Source: Nitrospirota bacterium (GTDB taxonomy: Bacteria; Nitrospirota; Thermodesulfovibrionia; Thermodesulfovibrionales; UBA6898). Taken from it: a stretch of DNA of 8,956 bases. The notes beneath the pieces are model-generated. The model made no database searches, was not told where the DNA came from, and saw only the letters and a list, made by a program, of their open reading frames with translations. Both the position numbers and the translations under genes were made by a program. Shown here piece after piece: positions 1-8,479 of the stretch. Location: assembly GCA_021787505.1 (NCBI GenBank), contig JAJYLU010000049.1, forward strand, positions 1-8,956. The letters run 5' to 3'. Positions within the stretch are counted from its first letter, which is position 1. Each line of letters opens with the position of its first letter.

Positions 1-881
1 CGGACTCCGTTCCTGGATGCAAGGCGGACTGCTTCCTCGCTGACCGAGCCCTCGGAAGGCCACATGCCGGCCGGTCTGATGCCGAAGACCTTTTCGAAAA
101 ATGCCATTCCGCTGCGTATCTGGCTGTCGGCGTCTTCCGGATGCATAAACCTCGGCCTCGGCAGCCGGACCCCCGGCATCGCTGTTCTGGCAATGTCCGA
201 GTCGCAGAGGAGCGGAAGAATCGGATGGCAAAAGGGCGAGAAAGAAAGTTCGATCTGGCCGCGTGAAGCCATCTCCTTGTAGGCCGGGATAACCTTGCCG
301 ACGATCTCGTGCTGTTTCTCCAGCAGGAGCATTTTGTCATCTTCAGTGAAATTCTTCCCCTTTTCGCAGAGCATCTTCAGAAATGCGTCCCTTTCCCTGA
401 AGATGGGGTCGATCCAGCAGAGGTTGAAAAAGACCTGAAGATCGAGAAAGTCACCGTTGGTGAAGTAGTGTGCAGCGCGCACAAGATCGCTCCTGATAAG
501 GTGTGTCCCCCTCTTCACAAGGAGTTCGTAGTACCTGGGGAAAGGCTTGATCATATTGTCCCAGTTTGCGAGGAAGAAGTTCTCGAGGATGAAGAGTTTC
601 TCGTCCTGGGTCAGGTCCTTCGCGTTCTTTCCGCTGATTTCGAGAAAAAGGTCTTTTGCACTCCCCTCGCTGTAGTCTATTAGCTGCTCTATCAGGGAAG
701 GGACCAGGTTGAAGTTCTGCCTGATTGCCGGGAACTCCTTGAGTATCTCGATCATATCGAGATAGTCTTTTGTCCCGTGCAGTCTCACCCAGGGAAGGCG
801 GTAGTAGCCGGTCAGCGGGTCTTTGTAATAAGGCTGGTGCATATGCCAGACGAACGAGACAAAGAGGGGACTACCGGTCAT
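1..881 (-). CDS. Glycoside hydrolase family 57 protein (alpha-glucan-acting), C-terminus missing at window edge
   Basis: This is the N-terminal 293 codons of a GH57 enzyme; the rest lies beyond the left edge. The start is the ATG whose A is base 881. Three family signatures are visible. The first is a beta-strand ending in W-H-M-H-Q-P near residues 12-17 (GH57 motif 1, HQP at 15-17). The second is G-Q-I-E-L-S-F-S-P-F-C-H-P at about 208-220 (motif 2 style, with H219). The third is G-M-W-P-S-E-G-S-V-S at about 272-281, where E277 occupies the place of the catalytic nucleophile in the family. No signal peptide is evident, so a cytoplasmic role is likely. GH57 members include alpha-amylases, glucanotransferases, branching enzymes and alpha-galactosidases, and the exact activity cannot be told here; a role in glycogen or maltodextrin turnover is inference. 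The start overlaps the end of the ftsB-like gene by 11 bases and has no ribosome binding site of its own, which suggests translational coupling. The motif carrying the acid/base aspartate would lie off-window. Confidence 0.87.
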   Translation of the reverse strand, partial: MTGSPLFVSFVWHMHQPYYKDPLTGYYRLPWVRLHGTKDYLDMIEILKEFPAIRQNFNLVPSLIEQLIDYSEGSAKDLFLEISGKNAKDLTQDEKLFILENFFLANWDNMIKPFPRYYELLVKRGTHLIRSDLVRAAHYFTNGDFLDLQVFFNLCWIDPIFRERDAFLKMLCEKGKNFTEDDKMLLLEKQHEIVGKVIPAYKEMASRGQIELSFSPFCHPILPLLCDSDIARTAMPGVRLPRPRFMHPEDADSQIRSGMAFFEKVFGIRPAGMWPSEGSVSEEAVRLASRNGV

Positions 882-1193
882 ACTGGAAAATATATTCGTC
901 GGGCTTCGCCAGGCCGAACTCCTCGCGCGCAAGCTTCTCCCGGTAAAAGGGGTCTTCCTTCAGAAGTTTGATCTGCTGCCTGATCTGCTCGTTCTGCCTG
1001 TTGATCTCTACCAGCTGCCGTTCGAGGCTCAGCTTCGTCCTGTGCAGTTCAAGATACCGGAACAATCCCGCGTCCCCGAAAAGGAGGCTGACCAAAAGGT
1101 ATACAAAGCTCAGCACCGCAACGGTAAAAAATATTAGTCTCCTCTTCTTGACTTCCGATACGACCTGCTTCCTTAAGAGATTATGCGCGCTCA

Positions 1194-1194
<1 letters not shown>
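871..1194 (-). CDS. ftsB: FtsB/DivIC-family septum formation initiator protein
   Basis: A 107-residue bitopic membrane protein with the layout of FtsB/DivIC. It has a short basic cytoplasmic N-terminus (residues 1-19, rich in Lys/Arg just before the membrane), one transmembrane helix at about 20-39, and a charged Gln/Glu/Leu-rich coiled coil at about 47-80. A compact C-terminal segment follows (81-103, D-P-F-Y-R-E-K-L-A-R-E-E-F-G-L then K-P-D-E), the part most conserved in the family. In E. coli FtsB joins FtsL and FtsQ in the division complex and helps activate septal peptidoglycan synthesis; the role here is transferred from that family. The ATG shares its A with the last base of the enolase TAA stop (TAATG), so re-initiation is likely. 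Position directly after eno is also the common place of ftsB in proteobacteria, which supports the call. Orthology to FtsB, as opposed to DivIC, cannot be settled from sequence alone. Confidence 0.87.
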
Positions 1195-2480
<1,286 letters not shown>

Positions 2481-2503
2481 GGAATTATTAGATGTTATCG
2501 CTC

Positions 2504-3883
2504 TTACAGGTACTGCCGGATCAGACTCTCCACCCTTTCCATGTCTATGGATTTATCGTTCAGTTCAGACCTGTTTCCGATATGCCTCAGCGTCGTCTCC
2601 AGGTAGATCCTGAAATGCCGAATCCTGTCGAGCAGCTTCTTGAAGTCCGCCCCGGTCACGGCCTCTTTTTTCGCAGTGTTGATCTCGTTGAAGAACACGG
2701 CAAATTCCTCATAATCATCATGCCTCAACAACCTGAACGTAAAACTCTCAAAATATAACATATAATTCCTGAGGGATTCAAAGACCTTGAGCCGCCCTCG
2801 GACGTTCCCCGCCTTTTCTTCGAGCATCGAGATAAACCGGTGAAGCACGAAAATGTCCTCCCGGAGGCGAATGGACTGCTGCAGCCTCGTCACGAAACTG
2901 GCAAATACCTCTTCTCCGGGGATTTCGGGCCTGAAGTACTGCGTCAGCTGGACAATGCTCTGTTCGGTCAGGTTCTTCAGTATGCCGTGGCAGTTCTCTA
3001 TCTTCCCCCGGAAGTGGGGGGAAGCCTTCTTGCGCAGGATATCGCGCATTTCCTGGAGATAGACACGCCTGTTCTCCATCGTGAACTGATAGGCGATCGA
3101 TTTCAGGAGCATCTCAAGTTCCGGGTCCCCTATCTTTCGCAGCGCTTTTTCGATATACCCCTGAAAGGCGCCGATCTCGGACTTCATCAGAATAAGTATT
3201 ACCAGGGAAGAGTTGAGTGAAACGGGGCGCTGCGTCTCGATATCGATACACCTCATGAAACGCAGGAGCCTGAAGAGATACACGTAGATGACCGATATCT
3301 GTTTTTTCACTTCGGGCCTGTCGATCGACCTGACGACTTCCGAAACAATTGAATGGGTTATCGTATCGAATTCAGGGTTCAGGCCCTTGCTGAAGGGGTT
3401 GAAACACCTGTTTTCCCTGATCTCCTTGCCGATCATATGGCCTATGTTCATAAAACCCATATAAGAGATATTCCCCGTGCGGACGAGGTCGGAGATGACA
3501 CCCTTGAGGTTTATGAAGGAATCGTAGAGAAGGTAAAGCCCTTTTTCAGGCGTATCCTGCCGGTAGAGGGTCTCGCGGAAGTCGTCCCTTTTTCGCGCGG
3601 TGAGGAGCTCCGTCTCGGCGAATTTCTGGAACCAGTACGCGTTCTTCCTGTTCTCCGGGATGACCACTTCGAGTATGCCGAGGACCCGCAGGATGGTATC
3701 CCGCGCCGTCATCAGTTCTTCATAGAAGTTCTTGTTTGTCAGGTCCTCGTTGGAAAAGGGGAGGTTTTCGACATTGAAGAAACGGTCAAGGGCCCGAAGA
3801 AGGACGTCGAGTTCGGAAAAGAGCGGATGATTCGTATTTCTTGCTTCCCGGGCCCAATCCTCTGTCTCCTCTTTCCTCAGCAT
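2504..3883 (-). CDS. Unrecognised 459-residue, mostly helical cytoplasmic protein
   Basis: I do not recognise this protein. The reading frame is convincing: it is 459 codons long, on the strand of its neighbours, with GGAG five bases before the ATG, 18 bases after the lpd stop and 35 bases before eno. It has no signal peptide and no clear transmembrane helix; the most hydrophobic stretches (about 196-210 and 225-233) are short and flanked by charge. The composition is rich in Leu, Arg, Glu, Lys, Phe and Tyr with few Gly or Pro, which points to an all-alpha fold, perhaps helical repeats. There is an acidic N-terminal region (1-60), a middle part with I-S-Y-M-G-F-M-N-I-G-H-M-I-G at 139-152, and a basic C-terminal half. 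The few cysteines (160, 212, 298) do not form a metal-binding cluster. I see no Walker, kinase, nuclease or helix-turn-helix motif. Its place between lpd and eno suggests co-expression with central metabolism but does not define a function. Confidence 0.85.
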   Translation of the reverse strand: MLRKEETEDWAREARNTNHPLFSELDVLLRALDRFFNVENLPFSNEDLTNKNFYEELMTARDTILRVLGILEVVIPENRKNAYWFQKFAETELLTARKRDDFRETLYRQDTPEKGLYLLYDSFINLKGVISDLVRTGNISYMGFMNIGHMIGKEIRENRCFNPFSKGLNPEFDTITHSIVSEVVRSIDRPEVKKQISVIYVYLFRLLRFMRCIDIETQRPVSLNSSLVILILMKSEIGAFQGYIEKALRKIGDPELEMLLKSIAYQFTMENRRVYLQEMRDILRKKASPHFRGKIENCHGILKNLTEQSIVQLTQYFRPEIPGEEVFASFVTRLQQSIRLREDIFVLHRFISMLEEKAGNVRGRLKVFESLRNYMLYFESFTFRLLRHDDYEEFAVFFNEINTAKKEAVTGADFKKLLDRIRHFRIYLETTLRHIGNRSELNDKSIDMERVESLIRQYL

Positions 3884-3901
3884 GGGATCTCCGTCTGACG
3901 C

Positions 3902-5287
3902 TCATTTTTTCGGCACATGGATCGCTTCGCCGTGCAGTTCCTCAGCGGCCTCCATGATGCCCTCCGACAGCGTCGGGTGGGCATGGATCGTCCCGGCCAC
4001 CTCCCTGACCGTGCGTCCGGTCCTCATCGCCACGGCAATCTCGTGGATCAGGTCGGAGGCGTGAGGGCCGATGATATGACCGCCCACGAGCCTGTCCGTC
4101 TGCTCCTCAGCGATAATCTTCACCAACCCCGCAATCTCTCCCATGGCGTGGGCCTTCCCGAGCGCCCTGAATTCGAAATGCCCGGTCCGGATCCTGAGAC
4201 CTTTCTCCTCTGCTTCCTGCTCCCGCAGCCCCACAGATGCGATTTCAGGAGAAGTGAATATAGCAGACGGCACGACATCATAATCCATGGCGCCCTCCAT
4301 CCCTATCACATTCCCCGCTGCGACGATGCCCTCCCTTGATGCCTTATGGGCCAGCAGCATTCCGCCGGTCACATCGCCTATCGCGTATATTCCGGGAACG
4401 CTCGTTTCCATCCTGCGGTTGACCGGGATGTCCCCCCGCTTCCCCTTTACGATGCCGACGTTCTCGAGACCGATGCGGTCGCTGTTGAACGTCCTGCCGA
4501 TCGAGACGAGCATCTTTTCGGCAACCAGTTCCCTGCCGTCTCCGAGGAAGGCATGCACGCCGTCTTCACGGACTTCGGTCTTCTCGACCCGCACCCGGGT
4601 AATCAGCTTGATTTTCTTCTTTTTCAGCTCCTTTTCGAGCAGTGCGGATATCTCGGAATCCTCGGTCGCCACCGCCCGGTCCATCATCTCGACGATCGTG
4701 ATCTCAGAGCCGAGTTCCCGGTAAATGCATGCGAATTCGCAGCCGATGACGCCCGCACCCACGATAAGCAGGCTCTTCGGGATTTCGGTAAGCTGCAGCA
4801 TGTCCGACGAGGACAGGATATGCCCGCCGTCGAATGGAAGAGCCGGTATCTGGGCGGGCCGCGAACCGGTGGCGAGAATCACGCTGTCGGTATCGATCCG
4901 CTCCCTGCCTCCGTCTTTCAGCGTCACCTCGATCTCTTTCGGCGACATGAGCACGCCTCTGCCTTCAATAAGGCCGATGCCCCAGCTCTTAAAGAGCGCC
5001 CTGATCCCCTTTACCTGGATCCCGACGACTTTGTCCTTTCTCTCGATGATCTTCGCGAGATTGGGCACGACACTACCGCTGAGTTCCAGCCCGAATTTCT
5101 CGAGCTCCTTCGTTTTGGCCAGCACGTCGCACGAGGCGATCATCGTCTTTGTGGGTATGCAGCCCCGGTTCAGGCAGGTCCCCCCTACCTCGTCGTCCTC
5201 GATCACCGTCACCTGCGCTCCCAGCTGGGCTGCCCTGATCGCCGCCACGTAACCGCCGGGACCGGAGCCGATCACGGCCAGTTTCAT
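3902..5287 (-). CDS. lpd: Dihydrolipoyl dehydrogenase (E3 / glycine cleavage L-protein)
   Basis: FAD-dependent flavoenzyme that reoxidises protein-bound dihydrolipoamide with NAD+. At 461 residues it is typical for the family. Visible features in order: FAD-binding G-S-G-P-G-G (7-12); redox-active disulfide in G-G-T-C-L-N-R-G-C-I-P-T-K (35-47, C38 and C43); NAD-binding G-A-G-V-I-G (177-182) followed by E200 at the end of the second strand; second FAD motif Y-A-I-G-D-V-T-G (301-308); and the C-terminal dimer interface with the catalytic pair H437 and E442 in H-A-H-P-T-L-S-E. There is no N-terminal lipoyl domain. The start overlaps the gcvH stop as ATGA, with GAGG seven bases upstream. This tight coupling makes the L-protein of glycine cleavage its most likely role, although no E2 or E1 gene is in view and it may also serve 2-oxoacid dehydrogenases elsewhere in the genome. 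The next gene begins 18 bases after its stop. Confidence 0.96.
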   Translation of the reverse strand: MKLAVIGSGPGGYVAAIRAAQLGAQVTVIEDDEVGGTCLNRGCIPTKTMIASCDVLAKTKELEKFGLELSGSVVPNLAKIIERKDKVVGIQVKGIRALFKSWGIGLIEGRGVLMSPKEIEVTLKDGGRERIDTDSVILATGSRPAQIPALPFDGGHILSSSDMLQLTEIPKSLLIVGAGVIGCEFACIYRELGSEITIVEMMDRAVATEDSEISALLEKELKKKKIKLITRVRVEKTEVREDGVHAFLGDGRELVAEKMLVSIGRTFNSDRIGLENVGIVKGKRGDIPVNRRMETSVPGIYAIGDVTGGMLLAHKASREGIVAAGNVIGMEGAMDYDVVPSAIFTSPEIASVGLREQEAEEKGLRIRTGHFEFRALGKAHAMGEIAGLVKIIAEEQTDRLVGGHIIGPHASDLIHEIAVAMRTGRTVREVAGTIHAHPTLSEGIMEAAEELHGEAIHVPKK

Positions 5288-5670
5288 TTGGCTTCCTCTT
5301 CGATGTACTTCTCATACTCGGTCGCGTCCATCAGATCATCCACCTCGGACGGGTTTTCGAGTTCGATGACCGCGATCCATCCCTTGCCATACGGGTCTTC
5401 GTTGATGACCTCCGGAGACTCGGAAAGTTCCTCATTCACCTTGAGTATCTTCCCGCTCACAGGCGATATCACCGCAGATGTGGCCTTCGTAGACTCTATC
5501 TCGGAGATCTCGCTGTTCGCATCCACGTCATCCTCCAACTCAGGCAAGTCGATATACACGATGTCACCAAGAGCGTCCTGCGCGTATTCCGTGATTCCGA
5601 TGGTCCCTTTTTTTCCTGATACCTTCACCCATGTGTGTTCCTTATGGTACCTGACGTCATCGGGGTTCAT
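5284..5670 (-). CDS. gcvH: Glycine cleavage system H protein
   Basis: Small lipoyl carrier protein that shuttles the aminomethyl group between the P, T and L proteins of glycine cleavage; in some organisms H proteins also take part in lipoate transfer. With the ATG at 5670 it has 128 residues, the usual family length. The N-terminus reads V-R-Y-H-K-E-H-T-W-V (6-15), then G-I-T-E-Y-A-Q-D-A-L-G-D-I-V-Y (25-39). The lipoyl hairpin is E-I-E-S-T-K-A-T-S-A-V (57-67) with K62 as the lipoylated lysine, followed by S-P-V-S-G-K-I. The C-terminal G-K-G-W-I-A-V-I (95-102) is also typical. A GTG 21 bases upstream (5691) is in frame, but the ribosome site AAAGGAGGA lies between it and the ATG, five bases from the ATG, so the ATG is preferred. 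It is the first gene of the cluster and its stop overlaps lpd (ATGA). No gcvP or gcvT is visible. Confidence 0.96.
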   Translation of the reverse strand: MNPDDVRYHKEHTWVKVSGKKGTIGITEYAQDALGDIVYIDLPELEDDVDANSEISEIESTKATSAVISPVSGKILKVNEELSESPEVINEDPYGKGWIAVIELENPSEVDDLMDATEYEKYIEEEAK

Positions 5671-5674
5671 TGTC

Positions 5675-5683
5675 TCCTCCTTT
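5675..5683 (-). promoter_or_regulatory. Strong ribosome binding site that sets the gcvH start
   Basis: AAAGGAGGA on the minus strand, with GGAGG five bases before the ATG at 5670. It lies inside the longer frame that would begin at GTG 5691, so it argues for the shorter, family-typical protein. Confidence 0.8.
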
Positions 5684-5798
5684 GTGCTCACTTTCTCAGT
5701 GGTGATTTCTTTTCACAGCGTTTTGCTGCCGTCAATCTGCATTGTTCCGTAACCACGTCCCGCAGGAAGACCTTTGTCCCCCCCGACCGGGTAAATTT

Positions 5799-5807
5799 AC
5801 TATACCA
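5799..5807 (-). promoter_or_regulatory. Candidate extended -10 promoter for the gcvH-led cluster
   Basis: On the minus strand the 157-base gap after mutS contains TGGTATAGT, an extended -10 element (TG, one base, then a 5-of-6 match to TATAAT). No good -35 is present at the normal distance, as expected for some extended -10 promoters. Transcription would start near 5792, giving a leader of about 120 bases before gcvH. The leader holds a few small inverted repeats (for example CAGC/GCTG and GTGA/TCAC) but no recognisable glycine riboswitch core. I see no convincing T-tract terminator for mutS in this gap, so read-through from mutS is also possible. Confidence 0.35.
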
Positions 5808-5827
5808 TTAAAATCTCTCCCGCGAAA

Positions 5828-8404
5828 TCAAAATTTCACCTTCTTCCGCAGCTCGATTATTTTTTCGAGCGCCGCTTCCGGGGTGAGCCCCTCAGGCTCG
5901 ATATTCATTATGTCGTTGACGACCGAGTCCCTGGCCGAGGAGAAGAGATCGAGCTGCTCCCTCTTGCGCTTTGCCTTGCCGCTGGCAAGCTTGGGCTTGC
6001 CGGCCTCGTTGAGTTCCTCGTTCTCGAGATTGTGAAGCACTTCCTTCGACCGTTTGATGATGCTTTCGGGAATGCCGGCAAGCCTCGCGACCTGAATCCC
6101 GTAGCTCTTGTCGGCCGGTCCCTCCTCGATCTTCCTGAGAAAGATGATCTCATCCCCCCACTCCCGAACCGACACATTGAAATTCTTTACCCCGTCCAGC
6201 GTCAGGGCCAGTTCGGTCAGCTCGTTGTAATGCGTCGCGAAGAGTGTGCGCGCCCTGATTTTGGAAACGATATGTTCGGCGATCGCCCAGGCTATGCTTA
6301 TCCCGTCAAACGTGCTCGTCCCCCTGCCTACTTCGTCGAGTATGATAAGACTCCCTGCAGTGGCATTGTTCATAATATTGGCCGCCTCGATCATTTCGAC
6401 CATGAACGTACTCTGTCCCCTCGACAGGAAATCCGACGCGCCGATGCGGGTAAATATCCGGTCCGTGATCCCGATCTTTGCGGCCGAGGCCGGGACGAAA
6501 CTCCCCATCTGGGCCATCAGCACGATAAGAGCGACCTGTCTCATATAGGTTGACTTCCCCGCCATATTCGGCCCGGTCAGGATATGCAGCATGGTGTCGC
6601 GGGTGTCGATGAGGGTGCTGTTCGGAATAAACCGCTCATCGGAAAGGACGCGTTCGAGAACCGGGTGCCTCCCGTCGGCGATTTCGATCAGCGGCTCTTC
6701 ACAGATCTCCGGCTTCACATAATTATATCGTTTGGCGACCACTGCGAGGGCCGCAAGGAAATCCACAGCCGCGAGCGCGTTCGCCGTCTTCATCAGCGCA
6801 TCGGATTCTTCCTTCACGGATCCCAGGACCCGCCTGAATACCTCGTATTCCAGGTTCTTAAGCCTCTCTTCGGACCCGAGGACCTTGCTCTCGTATTCTT
6901 TCAGCTCCGCGGTGATGAACCGTTCACTGCCGACGAGGGTCTGTTTTCGCACATAGTCTTCGGGCACCAATTCGAGGTTCGCCTTGGTGACCTCGATATA
7001 ATAGCCGAAGATCCTGTTATAACCGATCTTCAGGGAAGATATGCCCGTTCTCTTCTTCTCCCTCATCTCCATCTCTGCGATGAAGTCCTTGCCCCTCGTC
7101 GAAATGCCCCTCAGCGAATCGATCTCCGCGTGATGGCCGTCTTTTATGATTCCGCCGTCCCTGACGCCGGGGGGCGGGCTGTCGACTACGCTCTTTTCGA
7201 TCAGCTCCCTGAGCAGGGAAAACTCTCCGACGTCGGCGGCAAGGGTCTTCAAAGAAAATTCCGTCGAACGTTCAAGCGATTTCCTGAGTTTCGGGAGACT
7301 GACAAGAGAATGTTTGATCGCAATCAGGTCGCGCGCATTCGCCGCCCCGGAAGACACCCTCGAGGCGAGCCTTTCGATGTCCTGCACTTTCCTCAGGAGC
7401 GTCCGCAACGATTCGAGGAGTTCGAAGTCCGTCACGAGGTATTCGACCGCATCGAGCCTTGCGGAGATCTCCGCGGTCTCGGTCAGCGGCCTCAATATTC
7501 CGGCCCTCAGAAACCTCCCCCCCATCGGGGTCAGCGTTTCGTCGAGCACCTGAAGAAGCGTTCCGTCGCGGGTGCCGTCCTTCAGGTTGTGGGTCAGTTC
7601 AAGGTTCCTCTGGGTCGGCGCGTCGAGAAACATGTTCGCGGTCTGCCTGAGCGTCGTGATCTTTTTGAATCCGATCATGTCCTTCTGCGCGGTGTCCAGG
7701 TAGGCGATCAGCGCACCGGCCGCAGAGATCGCCGCATTAAGACCCTCGCATCCGTATCCTTCCAGAGACGAGACCCCGAAGTGGCCGAGGAGAAGACGGT
7801 AAGCCTCCGGGTAATCGAACAGCCAGTCCCCGGCGCCGGAGAGGTAGAAACCGGCAAGCGCCTCGCGGTAATGAATATTGTCTTTGGCGCTGTCGGGCAG
7901 AAGCACTTCCTTCGGCTCAAACCTGCTCACCTCGTCCTCTACGCTCTCCGCCGTCTCGAAAACGACGAACTCGCCGGTCGAGATGTCCGCCGCAGCGATA
8001 CCGTGCCTGCCCCCCTGCGGAAAGACACTTAGGATGTAGGTGTTCTCTTTCGGGTTTTCAGGGGTGTGGGTGCCGGGCGTAATTATCTTCACCACATCCC
8101 GCGTCACAATTCCTTTTGCCTCTTTCGGGTCTTCCATCTGCTCGCAGACCGCTACCTTGTGACCTGCCTTGATCAGTTTGGCGATGTACGATTCGGCTGC
8201 GAAATAAGGCACCCCGCACATAGGGATCGGGTTGTCCTTCGACTTTTCTCTCGTGGTGAGCGCGATCTGGAGCACCTTTGAGGCGGTCTCGGCGTCCTCG
8301 CCGAACATCTCGTAGAAATCCCCGAGCCGGAAGAGGACTATGGCGTCGCCGTATTTTTCCTTGATGCCGAAATACTGCTTCATCAGCGGCGTGAGTTCTG
8401 ACAT
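5828..8404 (-). CDS. mutS: DNA mismatch repair protein MutS
   Basis: Mismatch-recognition ATPase that starts methyl-directed-type repair. From ATG 8404 it has 858 residues, the standard MutS (MutS1) length. In order: mismatch-binding domain I with G-D-F-Y-E-M-F (28-34; the Phe-X-Glu reader is F30 and E32); C-G-V-P-Y-F (63-68); the lever and clamp region with G-Y-N-R-I-F-G-Y-Y-I-E-V (461-472); Walker A G-P-N-M-A-G-K-S-T (611-619); the dimer-active loop D-F-L-S-R-G-Q-S-T-F (658-667); Walker B L-I-I-L-D-E-V-G-R-G-T-S-T (686-698); A-T-H-Y-N-E-L (723-729); and a C-terminal Q-L-D-L-F (817-821) that fits a sliding-clamp binding motif, followed by a short helical tail like the tetramerisation segment. 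An upstream in-frame GTG at 8428 would add eight residues, but M-S-E-L-T-P-L-M-K-Q-Y is the family-like start. Neither start has a clear ribosome site. No mutL is in the window. Confidence 0.98.
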   Translation of the reverse strand: MSELTPLMKQYFGIKEKYGDAIVLFRLGDFYEMFGEDAETASKVLQIALTTREKSKDNPIPMCGVPYFAAESYIAKLIKAGHKVAVCEQMEDPKEAKGIVTRDVVKIITPGTHTPENPKENTYILSVFPQGGRHGIAAADISTGEFVVFETAESVEDEVSRFEPKEVLLPDSAKDNIHYREALAGFYLSGAGDWLFDYPEAYRLLLGHFGVSSLEGYGCEGLNAAISAAGALIAYLDTAQKDMIGFKKITTLRQTANMFLDAPTQRNLELTHNLKDGTRDGTLLQVLDETLTPMGGRFLRAGILRPLTETAEISARLDAVEYLVTDFELLESLRTLLRKVQDIERLASRVSSGAANARDLIAIKHSLVSLPKLRKSLERSTEFSLKTLAADVGEFSLLRELIEKSVVDSPPPGVRDGGIIKDGHHAEIDSLRGISTRGKDFIAEMEMREKKRTGISSLKIGYNRIFGYYIEVTKANLELVPEDYVRKQTLVGSERFITAELKEYESKVLGSEERLKNLEYEVFRRVLGSVKEESDALMKTANALAAVDFLAALAVVAKRYNYVKPEICEEPLIEIADGRHPVLERVLSDERFIPNSTLIDTRDTMLHILTGPNMAGKSTYMRQVALIVLMAQMGSFVPASAAKIGITDRIFTRIGASDFLSRGQSTFMVEMIEAANIMNNATAGSLIILDEVGRGTSTFDGISIAWAIAEHIVSKIRARTLFATHYNELTELALTLDGVKNFNVSVREWGDEIIFLRKIEEGPADKSYGIQVARLAGIPESIIKRSKEVLHNLENEELNEAGKPKLASGKAKRKREQLDLFSSARDSVVNDIMNIEPEGLTPEAALEKIIELRKKVKF

Positions 8405-8408
8405 ACCA

Positions 8409-8424
8409 GATATTAAATAATATC
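8409..8424. repeat. Perfect AT-rich inverted repeat at the mutS start
   Basis: GATATTA, two bases, TAATATC: two perfect 7-base arms, ending five bases before the mutS ATG at 8404. It overlaps the candidate mutS -10 element, so it could be a repressor or activator site, or simply an AT-rich promoter that happens to be symmetrical. No known operator is recognised. Confidence 0.4.
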
Positions 8425-8441
8425 GCACGGGTAAAGTGCAA
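8412..8441 (-). promoter_or_regulatory. Candidate mutS promoter
   Basis: On the minus strand TTGCAC (8436-8441) is followed after 18 bases by TTTAAT (8412-8417). The -10 matches TATAAT at 5 of 6 positions; the -35 matches only at TTG. The predicted start of transcription, about seven bases on, falls near 8405, right at the mutS ATG, which would make the message leaderless or nearly so. Other registers in this AT-rich stretch are possible. Confidence 0.3.
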
Positions 8442-8479
8442 CAGATGAGGCGGCAGCCCTTCGAAAGATGAAGTCTTAC

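Noticed and set aside
3353..3898. 181-codon plus-strand frame opposite the unrecognised gene
   Set aside because: The minus-strand frame is longer, has a ribosome site and fits the operon spacing; the plus-strand frame has none of these.
5284..5691. Longer gcvH from GTG 5691 (135 residues)
   Set aside because: The ribosome site falls between this GTG and the ATG at 5670, and the shorter protein matches the normal H-protein N-terminus.
4346..5752. 468-codon open frame on the plus strand
   Set aside because: Antisense to lpd and gcvH, both certain genes. The composition changes abruptly along its length and no family motif or ribosome site was seen.
5671..5827. Glycine riboswitch in front of gcvH
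   Set aside because: A GGAGAGA string is present near 5814-5820 on the minus strand, but the conserved aptamer core and the second half of the fold are not seen.
6584..8032. 482-codon open frame on the plus strand
   Set aside because: It lies wholly antisense to mutS, whose motifs are unambiguous. Its protein is Arg/Glu/Asp/His-rich with no domain, as expected for a shadow frame in GC-rich coding DNA.
5828..8428. Longer mutS from GTG 8428 (866 residues)
   Set aside because: The extra eight residues are encoded by the AT-rich palindrome, no ribosome site precedes the GTG, and the family-like N-terminus begins at ATG 8404.
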